From Chloroflexota bacterium (lineage in GTDB: Bacteria > Chloroflexota > UBA11872), in contig JAJECS010000015.1 of assembly GCA_022821905.1 (NCBI GenBank), forward strand, positions 68,867 through 132,866: a stretch of DNA of 64,000 nt, read 5' to 3'. Position 1 is the stretch's first letter; every line of letters begins with the position of its first letter. This document shows positions 17,844 to 25,454 of this stretch, one piece after another. The position numbers and the translations under genes are program-made. The notes under the pieces were generated by a model. That model did not search any database. It was not told the DNA's origin and saw only the letters and a program-made list of their open reading frames with translations.

Positions 17844-18785
17844 CTAGAACCACGACGCCGCCACGAACCGTGCGGCGGTGACGACGCCTCTCGCCGGAAT
17901 GCCCGACTGCCGCAGCGCCTGGTCAAGGTGCATGATGAGCGAACTCTGAGGGGCATCCAGCGCTGCGTGGAACTCTGCCAGCGGGTCCGCGTCCTCTTCC
18001 AGGACCAGCGCCAGCGTGACCGGCGCGCGTCCGCCGTAGATGCCCAGCGCGGCCCGCGCATGTGGCACCAAACGACCCATATCTCCGGGAGCCCCCGCGA
18101 TGAGCACTCCGTCCCGCGGCGGCGCGCCTTCCGGCAGCACCATCAGTGGATTCACGGACGCCGCGTGCACGGAGGCCGGATTCAGGCGCGCCAGCATGCG
18201 TTCCACGGACGCGCGTCCCGCGCCGCGCATGTCGCCGATCACCGCCAGCCCGTCACCCGCGCCCGGAATCAGCCAGAAGCGCGACTCCTCCGAGCCGTAG
18301 CGCGTTTCTGAAGCGGCCCGGTGGAACGGCGGGCGCGCGGCCTTGATGTCATCCACGATCACAACGACTTCCTGCCGGATGCGCTCGACGTCCGCAGCAG
18401 GGAGCTCCGAGCGGGCGCTCACCAATTCCGGGATATCCGCGATGTGATAGGCACCGTCGGGGTACGCCTCGACGTCCACGATCAGGTCGCGCCACGTCAC
18501 GATGTCGTCGCTCACGTCCACCGGTCGTATGACGTTCACGTACCAGTGCAGCCCCGGCGTCGGCAACTCCATCACCTGGCGCCACGCACCGTGCCGGTAG
18601 CGATCCAGGCTGTCGTCCCGGCCGGTCCAGGCGGAGCCGTCGGCCATGCGGAAGGCCGTGCCGGCGGGAACCGCGATCGTGAATCCCTCGGCCGTCACCC
18701 CGTGCACCCGCGCCCGGCACTCCCACTGGGGAGACTCACTGTTCCACGGCAGCTTGCGGACGGTGATCCGTTGGCCCGACTCCAG
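17844..18785 (-). CDS. DUF402-family protein with unusual start
   Basis: The central part ('LHWYVNVIRPVDVSDDIVTWRDLIVDVEAYPDG') matches DUF402, a barrel found in phosphatases such as FomD and in RNase-associated proteins. The first conventional start (GTG at 18707) cuts into the domain. Upstream, the frame continues as 'SGQRITVRKLPWNSESPQWECRARV', which fits the usual first strands of the family. The only plausible starts are CTG at 18785 (used here) or ATC at 18812, which is preceded by a perfect AGGAGG at 5-base spacing. No in-frame ATG, GTG or TTG exists in that stretch. The C-terminal 120 residues are unassigned. Confidence 0.7.
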   Translation of the reverse strand: MESGQRITVRKLPWNSESPQWECRARVHGVTAEGFTIAVPAGTAFRMADGSAWTGRDDSLDRYRHGAWRQVMELPTPGLHWYVNVIRPVDVSDDIVTWRDLIVDVEAYPDGAYHIADIPELVSARSELPAADVERIRQEVVVIVDDIKAARPPFHRAASETRYGSEESRFWLIPGAGDGLAVIGDMRGAGRASVERMLARLNPASVHAASVNPLMVLPEGAPPRDGVLIAGAPGDMGRLVPHARAALGIYGGRAPVTLALVLEEDADPLAEFHAALDAPQSSLIMHLDQALRQSGIPARGVVTAARFVAASWF

Positions 18786-18858
18786 CGTGTCCCGGACGCC
18801 CGACGCGGCGATGGCGACCTCCTGCCGTCAGCGATCCGCCAAGTGTTCGGCAGGCAGT

Positions 18859-19215
18859 CTATGCGCCCCGTCCGCGGCGGTCCTTTGGCGTGCTGTCAGG
18901 ATGACCGGTTCGGTCCAGGCGTCGAATGGTGTCCGCGTAGACGTCGCGGCGCTCATGAGCGCGTCGCCGGCCGATGGCGATCACCGTAACGGTCCGGCGC
19001 TCCCCGTCCACCGCGAAGATGATCCGCAACTGGCCGGCGCGGACGCTGCGCAGACCGGCCAGAGCGCCGCGCAGTGTGGGGTGCCGGGTGGGCTGGATGG
19101 CCAGAGTGGCCATCTTGGCGCGAGCACGGGACCTGTTCGCGGCGTCGAGCGCCGGGAGGTCCTGACGCTGCACGTTCTCCGTGACGTAGACCGAGTACTC
19201 GCGGCTTGACGTCAC
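18859..19215 (-). CDS. RelE/ParE-type toxin
   Basis: Small basic protein of 118 residues. 'LRSVRAGQLRIIFAVDGERRTVTVIAIGRRR' is the core strand pair of RelE/ParE toxins, and 'RRRAHERRDVYADTIRRL' is the C-terminal helix that in RelE members binds the ribosome. The RR-rich face suggests mRNA cleavage more than gyrase poisoning, but this is inference. Its ATG overlaps the antitoxin stop (ATGA at 19212-19215). Confidence 0.82.
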   Translation of the reverse strand: MTSSREYSVYVTENVQRQDLPALDAANRSRARAKMATLAIQPTRHPTLRGALAGLRSVRAGQLRIIFAVDGERRTVTVIAIGRRRAHERRDVYADTIRRLDRTGHPDSTPKDRRGRGA

Positions 19216-19538
19216 CCCGCGTCGCCAAGGTCGTCGAGCGCGATGACGCGTCCGTCACGCAGCGCACCAAGGCCCGCCTCGACGGACGCGAGCAGCCGCG
19301 GGTCACTCAGAATCTCCAGCGTTTCAATTTCGCTGGACAGATCGGCGATCCGGGCGCGGAGCGCCTCGGCCTCGCCGGCCATGGCGGCAAGGTCCGCGCG
19401 CTTCACGATGACCAGGTCGGCTTGGTCGCCCTGCATGATCGTGACCGGGACGCCATTGCGAACTCGGGTCAGCATTGCCGGAAGTTCCTTGCGGAGATTG
19501 GTGACGCTCACAATGTCGTCGGAGAACGAATGGTGCAC
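19212..19538 (-). CDS. Phd/YefM-type antitoxin
   Basis: Antitoxin of 108 residues with the Phd fold: 'DIVSVTNLRKELPAMLTRVRNGVPVTIMQGDQADLVIV' near the N-terminus. It is longer than a minimal Phd. A predicted coiled helix ('AEALRARIADLSSEIETLEIL', about 55-75) and a tail probably wrap the toxin. The order antitoxin-toxin with a 4-bp overlap is standard. It probably represses its own promoter at the ATACG repeats upstream. Confidence 0.85.
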   Translation of the reverse strand: MHHSFSDDIVSVTNLRKELPAMLTRVRNGVPVTIMQGDQADLVIVKRADLAAMAGEAEALRARIADLSSEIETLEILSDPRLLASVEAGLGALRDGRVIALDDLGDAG

Positions 19539-19570
19539 GGTGCTGCTCGTCTTTGCGTGGTGATACTGGA

Positions 19571-19603
19571 ATACGCTAACTATAGCATACGTTTATCAAT
19601 ACG
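19571..19603 (-). promoter_or_regulatory. ATACG repeats in the antitoxin promoter region
   Basis: ATACG occurs at 19571-19575, 19587-19591 and 19599-19603, followed by CGTAC and GTACG further upstream of the gene, all within an AT-rich island. Read on the minus strand it includes TATAGT, a plausible -10 box. Multiple half-sites upstream of a Phd-type gene suggest cooperative autorepression. Confidence 0.4.
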
Positions 19604-19749
19604 TGATTTCGTACTGTTAGTTGTACGCTCGCTATTCCTCGACCGGCAATGTGCGATGGAACGCCCCCAGCGCACCGGATTCAAGGCGGGCGCCTGCCCG
19701 TGGCGTTCGGTGACTCTAGGTTCGTGAAACACCACGGCGCTGCGCGACA

Positions 19750-20220
19750 ATGGCCGTCAACGACACCCGAGAGACACCCATGCAGGAAATCGCCCGCATC
19801 CACATCGACGCCTCGCCCGACGCCGTATTCGAGCTCCTGGCCGACACGGATCGCCGCGGCGAGTGGCAGGAAGGCGTCGAGACCTTCGATTACGCGTCCG
19901 AGTTCGACCCCGACAACGCCGTGGGCGCGACCTTCACCCAGCGCATCCGCGAAGGCTTCCGCGTCACCGAGTACCAGGGCGAGATCACGACCTACGACCC
20001 GGGCGCGTGCTGGGGCTCGCGCACGGTCGGCGGCTCATACGCCATGGTCGTGGAGTACCGTCTCACGCCGGTGGAGGGCGGCACGGCGGTGATGACGGTC
20101 GTGGACGTGGGGTCGAACTCGTGGTTCGTGCGCCTCCTGGGATTCCTGTTCGGCTGGCTCACGCGCTCGCTGGGCCGCAAGCACCTGCGCGCGCTCAAGG
20201 AGATGGTCGAGGCCGCCTGA
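19750..20220 (+). CDS. SRPBCC (START-like) family protein
   Basis: Protein of 156 residues with the SRPBCC pattern: 'IARIHIDASPDAVFELLADTDRRGEWQEGVETFDY', a central beta-sheet, and the C-terminal helix 'LTRSLGRKHLRALKEMVEAA'. The ligand is unknown. An in-frame ATG at 19780 would remove ten residues that precede the first strand and is equally plausible. Ten bases before the next gene, so probably co-transcribed with it. Confidence 0.82.
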   Translation: MAVNDTRETPMQEIARIHIDASPDAVFELLADTDRRGEWQEGVETFDYASEFDPDNAVGATFTQRIREGFRVTEYQGEITTYDPGACWGSRTVGGSYAMVVEYRLTPVEGGTAVMTVVDVGSNSWFVRLLGFLFGWLTRSLGRKHLRALKEMVEAA

Positions 20221-20230
20221 TCCGCACGCG

Positions 20231-21010
20231 ATGCCGCGCATTCGCCTGATCCACTGGAACGCCGATGAGGCCGCGGAGCGGGCGGCGCGGCTGACAAATC
20301 GCGGGCTGCGGGTCGATCACGCGCTGCTGGATCCGCCTGGGCTGCGGGCGCTGCGCGCCGATCCGCCGGATGCCGTCGTCATCGATCTGAGCCGTCTGCC
20401 GTCGCACGGACGCGACCTGGGCGTGGCGCTGCGACAGACCAGGGCTACGCGGCGCATTCCGCTGGTGTTCGTGGGCGGAGCTCCGGCCAAGGTCGCCCGC
20501 GTGCGCGAGCTGCTGCCGGACGCCGTCTACGCCGACTGGTCCGGGATTCACGAGGCGCTGGCGCATGGCCTGGCGCATCCGCCGACGGAGCCGGTGATCC
20601 CCGCCTCGAGCATGGCCGGATACTCCGGCACGCCGCTGCCGCGCAAGCTCGGCATCAAGCCCGGCTACGCCGTGGCGCTGGTGGGCGCGCCCGGTGACTT
20701 CGAGCGCACGCTGGGCGAGCTGCCGCCCGACGTGATCGTGCGCCGCCGCGCGCAGGGCCGCTGCGACCTGATCGTCTGGTTCGTCGGCTCGCGGCGCGAT
20801 CTCGGGCGGCGAGTGGCGCGCTACGGGGCCAAGGCGGGCGCGGGCGGGCTGTGGATCTGCTGGCCCAAGAAGGCCTCCGGCGTGGTGTCCGACCTGTCGG
20901 ATCGCGTGGTGCGCGAAACCGGGCTGGCCCACGGCTTGGTGGACTACAAGATCGCGTCCATTGACCCAACCTGGTCGGGCCTGCGCTTCACCCGTCGCAC
21001 GGCCGGCTGA
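20231..21010 (+). CDS. Receiver-like domain fused to DUF3052
   Basis: Protein of 259 residues with two parts. Residues 1-115 look like a degenerate CheY-type receiver: 'DAVVIDLSRLPSHGRDLGVALRQ' stands where the phospho-Asp loop would be, and 'IPLVFVGGAP' where the conserved Thr/Ser strand would be. Residues 135-259 are DUF3052: 'LGIKPGYAVALVGAPGDFERTLGELP', then 'WICWPKKASGV' and 'VDYKIASIDPTWSGLRF'. DUF3052 is normally a stand-alone protein of unknown function. It follows the SRPBCC gene by ten bases. Confidence 0.75.
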   Translation: MPRIRLIHWNADEAAERAARLTNRGLRVDHALLDPPGLRALRADPPDAVVIDLSRLPSHGRDLGVALRQTRATRRIPLVFVGGAPAKVARVRELLPDAVYADWSGIHEALAHGLAHPPTEPVIPASSMAGYSGTPLPRKLGIKPGYAVALVGAPGDFERTLGELPPDVIVRRRAQGRCDLIVWFVGSRRDLGRRVARYGAKAGAGGLWICWPKKASGVVSDLSDRVVRETGLAHGLVDYKIASIDPTWSGLRFTRRTAG

Positions 21011-21030
21011 CGCCGGCGCGAATGCCGCGG

Positions 21031-22185
21031 CTACGCGGGCCGCGGCCAGGGATGCGCGGCGATGGCCGCCTCGTCGAGGTCCGTGCCCCAGCCCGGCGCG
21101 GTGGGAATGTGCATGTGGCCGTCGTCAATCTCGGGCAGCGCGGTCACGATGTCGTCGCGCCAGGGCGCCGAGTCCACGTCGGTCTCCATCATCGCCAGGT
21201 TGGTGACGCACGCGCTCCACTGCGCCGCGATGAAGGTCGCCAGGTGGCTGTAGTAGTTGTGCGGGGCAACGTTGATCTCGTAGGTCGCGGCGAGCGTGGC
21301 GATCTCCACCGACTGGGCCAGGCCGTTCCACGGCACGTCGATCACCGCCACGTCCACCGCGTGTCCTTTTAGGAACGGCAGGAAGTCGCGCACGGTGTTG
21401 AGGCTTTCGAGTGAGGCCAGCGGCATGGGCGCGGCGTCGCGGATGTCTCGGAGCGCGGCCGGGTCGTACATGTCAATCTCGATCCAGCGCAGGTCGAACG
21501 GCTCCAGCGCCCGCACGAGGGTGATGCAGGCCTCCGGGCGAAAGCGGAAGTTCAGATCGAGGCATATGTCGACGCGCGGCCCCACGGCTTCGCGCAGCGT
21601 GCCGATGAGGCGCACCGCCGTGTCAAGCGTCTCGTGGTCGAGGTTGGCGTCCCCGACCGTCCAGAAGTTCGTCGGCGCGCCCGGTGCGAAGATGTTGGTC
21701 TTGAGTGCCGTGTAGCCGCGTCGCACGGCCTCGCGGCCCAGCTCGGCGACATCGTCCCAGGTCCGCAGCGGCGGGGTGCCGAGAACCTCCGGGTTGCGCG
21801 CGCGGTAGCTGCCGAAGTGCGACCAATAGAGCCGCACCCGGTCGCGCGTGGGACCGCCGAGCAGCCGGTGCACCGGCACGCCAAGCGCCTTGCCCTGGAT
21901 GTCCCACAGCGCCAGCTCGATGCCAGCGATGCACTTGGGCATCAGTCCGCCCACGTTCGCCTGCGTGTGGCGGTTGAGGTCGCGCAGGATGGCGCGAATG
22001 CCGCTCGGGTCGCGTCCCACCACCAACGGGGCCAGGTCACGGACGCCGCCGGCCAGCGCGTGCGATGCGCGCCAATCGGTGCACTCGCCGTAGCCGATGA
22101 AGCCGGCGTCAGTCGTGACCTTGACGAAGGTCCAGGCCGTCCAGCCCGCGTCGCATTGCAGCGGCTCGACCGCCGTGACCTTCAT
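21031..22185 (-). CDS. Enolase-superfamily (mandelate racemase/muconate lactonizing) enzyme
   Basis: Acid-sugar dehydratase or racemase-like enzyme of 384 residues. The capping domain is followed by a barrel with 'YTALKTNIF' (general-base Lys, KxN instead of KxK), 'DICLDLNFR' (metal Asp), 'WIEIDMYDP' (metal Glu), 'PLASLES' (metal Glu) and 'NVAPHNYYS' (catalytic His). The set fits the galactonate-dehydratase side of the family; the substrate is not readable. It lies 43 bp after radC on the same strand and may be the last gene of the long minus-strand unit. Confidence 0.88.
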   Translation of the reverse strand: MKVTAVEPLQCDAGWTAWTFVKVTTDAGFIGYGECTDWRASHALAGGVRDLAPLVVGRDPSGIRAILRDLNRHTQANVGGLMPKCIAGIELALWDIQGKALGVPVHRLLGGPTRDRVRLYWSHFGSYRARNPEVLGTPPLRTWDDVAELGREAVRRGYTALKTNIFAPGAPTNFWTVGDANLDHETLDTAVRLIGTLREAVGPRVDICLDLNFRFRPEACITLVRALEPFDLRWIEIDMYDPAALRDIRDAAPMPLASLESLNTVRDFLPFLKGHAVDVAVIDVPWNGLAQSVEIATLAATYEINVAPHNYYSHLATFIAAQWSACVTNLAMMETDVDSAPWRDDIVTALPEIDDGHMHIPTAPGWGTDLDEAAIAAHPWPRPA

Positions 22186-22228
22186 CGAAGGGCCGGGCCG
22201 ACGACAGGGCGTGTGAACGGCTTCACGG

Positions 22229-22957
22229 CTACCACTCCATCCCGTGCTCGCGCAGGCTCACGAAGTTGGGTGGATTGGTCGGGCCGCGGGCGATCACGAC
22301 GTGGTCCAGCACCTCGACGCCGAGGAGCTTGCCGGCCTCGGCGGCCGTGCGCGTGAGCTTGGCGTCGTCGTTGGACGGCGACGGATCGCCCGACGGATGG
22401 TTGTGGGCCAGGATCACCGCGGGGCATTCCCGCCGCACGGCATCGCGAAAGACGTCCGCCATGCTGGCGCCCACGGTGTTGACCCGGCCCTCGGCAATTT
22501 TCGACACGTCGATCACGCGATGGCGGCCATCGAGCAACACCACTTGAAAGGTCTCGCGTGGCAAGGCAGCCATGCGGGGCGCCAAGAATTGAGCGGCGTC
22601 GGCCGGACTGCGGATTTCGGGGCGCGAATCCACCGGCTCGAGCTGCAGGCGGCGCCCGAGCTCCAGCGCCGCCTTGATCTGCACCGCCTTGGCGCGCCCG
22701 ACGCCGTGGTGGGCGCAAAGCTCGGCCACGCTCGCCGCCTCCAGTCCCGCCAGGCCGCGCCCGGACAGCAGCGATTGGGCTAGCTCGACGGCGCTGCCGC
22801 GGCCGGACCCAACCCGCAGGATGATCGCCAGCAGCTCGGCTTCGCTCAGCGCCTCCGCGCCGTCTTCGGCCAGTCGCTCCCGCGGGCGGCTCGACGCCGC
22901 CATGTCGCGAATGCGGACGCTGTAGCCCGGTCGCTGGTCGTCGGGCGCGGCGGCCAT
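22229..22957 (-). CDS. radC: RadC family JAB/MPN-domain protein
   Basis: Protein of 242 residues with the standard RadC layout: a helix-hairpin-helix region ('LAGLEAASVAELCAHHGVGRAKAVQIKAALELGRR', about 70-105) and a JAMM-type domain with 'EGRVNTV', then 'ILAHNHPSGDPSPSNDD' carrying the metal His, His and Asp. The historic DNA-repair role is disputed; the biochemical function is not settled. Eight bases after the gamma-carbonic-anhydrase-like gene. Confidence 0.93.
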   Translation of the reverse strand: MAAAPDDQRPGYSVRIRDMAASSRPRERLAEDGAEALSEAELLAIILRVGSGRGSAVELAQSLLSGRGLAGLEAASVAELCAHHGVGRAKAVQIKAALELGRRLQLEPVDSRPEIRSPADAAQFLAPRMAALPRETFQVVLLDGRHRVIDVSKIAEGRVNTVGASMADVFRDAVRRECPAVILAHNHPSGDPSPSNDDAKLTRTAAEAGKLLGVEVLDHVVIARGPTNPPNFVSLREHGMEW

Positions 22958-22965
22958 CGGGCGAA

Positions 22966-23790
22966 TCAGCCCGCCGCGGTGTTGTGGCCGGCGTCGCTCT
23001 CGTCGGCCGCCAGCGCGCGGTATTCGGCCGCCCGCTCGATGATCAGGTGCTGGATTTCCTGCTCGCTGACCTCGCGCATCGGCCGCGCCGGGACGCCGAC
23101 CAACAGGGATCGCTCGGGGAACTCCTTGTTCTCGGGCACCAGGGCCGCCGCGCCGACGACCGAGTGACGGCGCACGTGCGCCCCGCTAAGCACGGTCGAC
23201 TGGATGCCGATGAGGCTCTCGTCCTCGATGGTGCAGGCGTGCAGCACGGCCATGTGGCCCACGGTCACGTCGGCGCCGATGCGCAGCGCGACGCCGGGGT
23301 CGACGTGCAGCACGCAGCCGTCTTGGATATTCGTGCCCGCGCCGATGATGACCGGCGCGATGTCGGCGCGGATCACCGTGTTGTACCAGACGCTGGCGCC
23401 GTCCCCGAGGCGCACGTCGCCTATGAGTTTGGCCCCCGGCGCCACGAAGGCGCCGCGGCCGATGGTGGGCGCGCGCCCATTGATCGACAGCAGACTCGGG
23501 GCGGCACCATCCGTTGGGGACGGGTCCATGTCCCGCAGCAGGACCTCTTCCTGCAGGGCGCGCAGGTAGGCGTCGTCGAGCGTTTCGCGAGGCCGCAGGA
23601 TCAGATAGAGCACCGCGCCGATCGGTCCGAGCAGCAGCACCATCAAGGTGGCGAACATGCGGACGTAGAGATCCTGGGTGCGCCGCCCGATGTCGTAGTG
23701 CGCCCAGATGGCGCCGGCCACCCAGGCCGCCGCCGCGAAGGCGGCCGCCAGCGCCAGCACCACGGTGATCCCGCGGCCGAGCGGCTCCAC
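22966..23790 (-). CDS. Membrane domain fused to gamma-carbonic-anhydrase-like beta-helix
   Basis: Protein of 274 residues. Two membrane helices (about 8-30 'ITVVLALAAAFAAAAWVAGAIW' and 46-65 'FATLMVLLLGPIGAVLYLIL') precede a left-handed beta-helix of about 170 residues. The metal His residues appear as 'CVLHVDPG', 'VTVGHMAVLH' and 'LHACTIED'. Classical members are soluble trimers, so the anchor is unusual. It follows aroB by 51 bp on the same strand. Confidence 0.85.
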   Translation of the reverse strand: MEPLGRGITVVLALAAAFAAAAWVAGAIWAHYDIGRRTQDLYVRMFATLMVLLLGPIGAVLYLILRPRETLDDAYLRALQEEVLLRDMDPSPTDGAAPSLLSINGRAPTIGRGAFVAPGAKLIGDVRLGDGASVWYNTVIRADIAPVIIGAGTNIQDGCVLHVDPGVALRIGADVTVGHMAVLHACTIEDESLIGIQSTVLSGAHVRRHSVVGAAALVPENKEFPERSLLVGVPARPMREVSEQEIQHLIIERAAEYRALAADESDAGHNTAAG

Positions 23791-23841
23791 GCTAAGTTGC
23801 CCTGGTCCGGAGAGGCATACCGGATTGTAGGCGCGTCGCGC

Positions 23842-24906
23842 TCATGCGGCCGGCGCGCGAAGGTCGTGCAACACGTCCCGCACGATGTGAGGGTCCACGT
23901 GATGCCCCGGGCTGGCCGCGCCGATGCGCTCGGCCAGCACCCACTGGATGCGCCCGCCCCGCACCTTCTTGTCCCGCTGCATCGCCTGCACCAGGTCGTC
24001 GGGCGCAGCGTTGGCGAAAGTCTGCGGCAGGCCGACGCGCCGGAGCAGCGCGTGTTGCCGGTCGGCGGCGGCTCGCGCCAGCGTGCCTGCACGGACGCTG
24101 ATAGCCGCCGCGCCGCGCATGCCGATGGCCACCGCCTCGCCGTGCCGGTAGGCGCCGTAGCCGCAGACGGTCTCCAGCGCGTGGGCGATGGTGTGCCCGT
24201 AGTTGAGCACTGCCCGGGCGCCGCGGTCGTGGGGGTCCTCGTCGACGATTCGCGCCTTCCAGCGCACACAGCGCGTGACCAGATCCTCGAGCAAGGCCGG
24301 GTCGTCGAGCGCGTCGGCTTGCCGCTCGATCAGCTCGAACATGGCGGCGTCGAAGATCACGGCGGTCTTGATCACCTCGGCGTAGTCCGCCACCAGCTGC
24401 GCCCGTGGGAGCGTGGCCAGCAGATCCGGATCGATCACGCTCCGCCGCGCCGGGTAGAAGGCGCCGACGAGGTTTTTGCCCGCGGCCAGGTCGACGGCCA
24501 CCTTGCCGCCGACGCTGCTGTCGATCTGCGCCAGCAGCGTGGTCGGCACCTGGATCAAGGGCACCCCTCGCAGGTAGGCGGCGGCCACGAATCCGGCCAG
24601 GTCGCCTACCACGCCGCCGCCCAGGGCGATGATCGGGTCGCCGCGCTCGGCGCCCTGCTCCGCCAGCCAGTCCCAGAGGTCGTTGGCGGCGGCGACCGAT
24701 TTGCTGGCTTCTCCGGGAGGAACGGCGCGCGACCCGATCGCGACGCCGGCCTGCGTCAGATCCTTGAGGATGCGCCGCCCGTGCAGCTGCATCACGGTGG
24801 TATCGGCGATCACCCACGCGCGGGGCGGCAGGCCCTCGTGATCCAGCACCCGCGCCAAATGCCGGCTGGCGCCGCGATCGATCCAGATGTGATCCATGGT
24901 GTCCAT
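23842..24906 (-). CDS. aroB: 3-dehydroquinate synthase
   Basis: Second step of the shikimate pathway: converts DAHP to 3-dehydroquinate with NAD and a divalent metal. It has 354 residues, normal for AroB. 'PGEASKS', 'IIALGGGVVGDLAGFVAAAYLRGVPLIQVPTTLLAQIDSSVGGKVAVD' is the diagnostic NAD and substrate site. 'LNYGHTIAHALE' and 'HGEAVAIGMRGA' supply metal-binding His residues. The ATG overlaps the aroK stop by one base (TGATG). Confidence 0.97.
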   Translation of the reverse strand: MDTMDHIWIDRGASRHLARVLDHEGLPPRAWVIADTTVMQLHGRRILKDLTQAGVAIGSRAVPPGEASKSVAAANDLWDWLAEQGAERGDPIIALGGGVVGDLAGFVAAAYLRGVPLIQVPTTLLAQIDSSVGGKVAVDLAAGKNLVGAFYPARRSVIDPDLLATLPRAQLVADYAEVIKTAVIFDAAMFELIERQADALDDPALLEDLVTRCVRWKARIVDEDPHDRGARAVLNYGHTIAHALETVCGYGAYRHGEAVAIGMRGAAAISVRAGTLARAAADRQHALLRRVGLPQTFANAAPDDLVQAMQRDKKVRGGRIQWVLAERIGAASPGHHVDPHIVRDVLHDLRAPAA

Positions 24907-25454
24907 CAGGCGGGTCGGCAGCCCATGGCGGCGCGCACCTCGACAGCCAGCGCCTCGGCCACGTCGGCCACCGAGCGTTGGTCGGTGGCGATGTGCAGGT
25001 GGGCCTGGCGGTAGGCGGCTTCGCGCGCCGCGATCAGGTCGGCGAGGCGGCGGCGCGGATCGTCGCCGAGCATGGGCCGCGGCTCAGCCGCGAGTCCGGC
25101 CTCCAGCCGGGCGGCGGCGACGTCTGGGCTGACCTGGAGCCACGCGACCAGTCCGCGCGCCAGCAATCGTTCGCGGGTCGGCGCGTCGGCCATGGCGCCG
25201 CCGCCGAGCGCCCCGACCGCGCACGGTTGCGCAGTCAATTCATCCGCCACGGCGCGCTCCAGGGCGCGAAATGCCGGCTCGCCGTCCTCGTCGAAGATCT
25301 GCGGGATCGACCTGCCGTCGCGCGCCGCAATCTCGCTGTCGCTGTCCCAGGCCGTCCAACCCAGCCGGGTTGCCGCGGCCGTGGCGACCGACGACTTGCC
25401 GGCGCCGCTCATGCCCACGAGGAACAGCCGGTCGACGGGGCGGCGGTCGCTCAC
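24906..25454 (-). CDS. aroK: Shikimate kinase
   Basis: Phosphorylates shikimate at O-3 with ATP. It has 182 residues. The P-loop is 'GMSGAGKSS', the shikimate site 'WDSDSEIAARDGRSIPQIFDEDGEPAFRALE', and 'ALGGGA' follows. The frame extends upstream to 25610, but GTG at 25454 gives the standard length and overlaps the aroC stop (GTGA at 25451-25454). Confidence 0.95.
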   Translation of the reverse strand: MSDRRPVDRLFLVGMSGAGKSSVATAAATRLGWTAWDSDSEIAARDGRSIPQIFDEDGEPAFRALERAVADELTAQPCAVGALGGGAMADAPTRERLLARGLVAWLQVSPDVAAARLEAGLAAEPRPMLGDDPRRRLADLIAAREAAYRQAHLHIATDQRSVADVAEALAVEVRAAMGCRPA

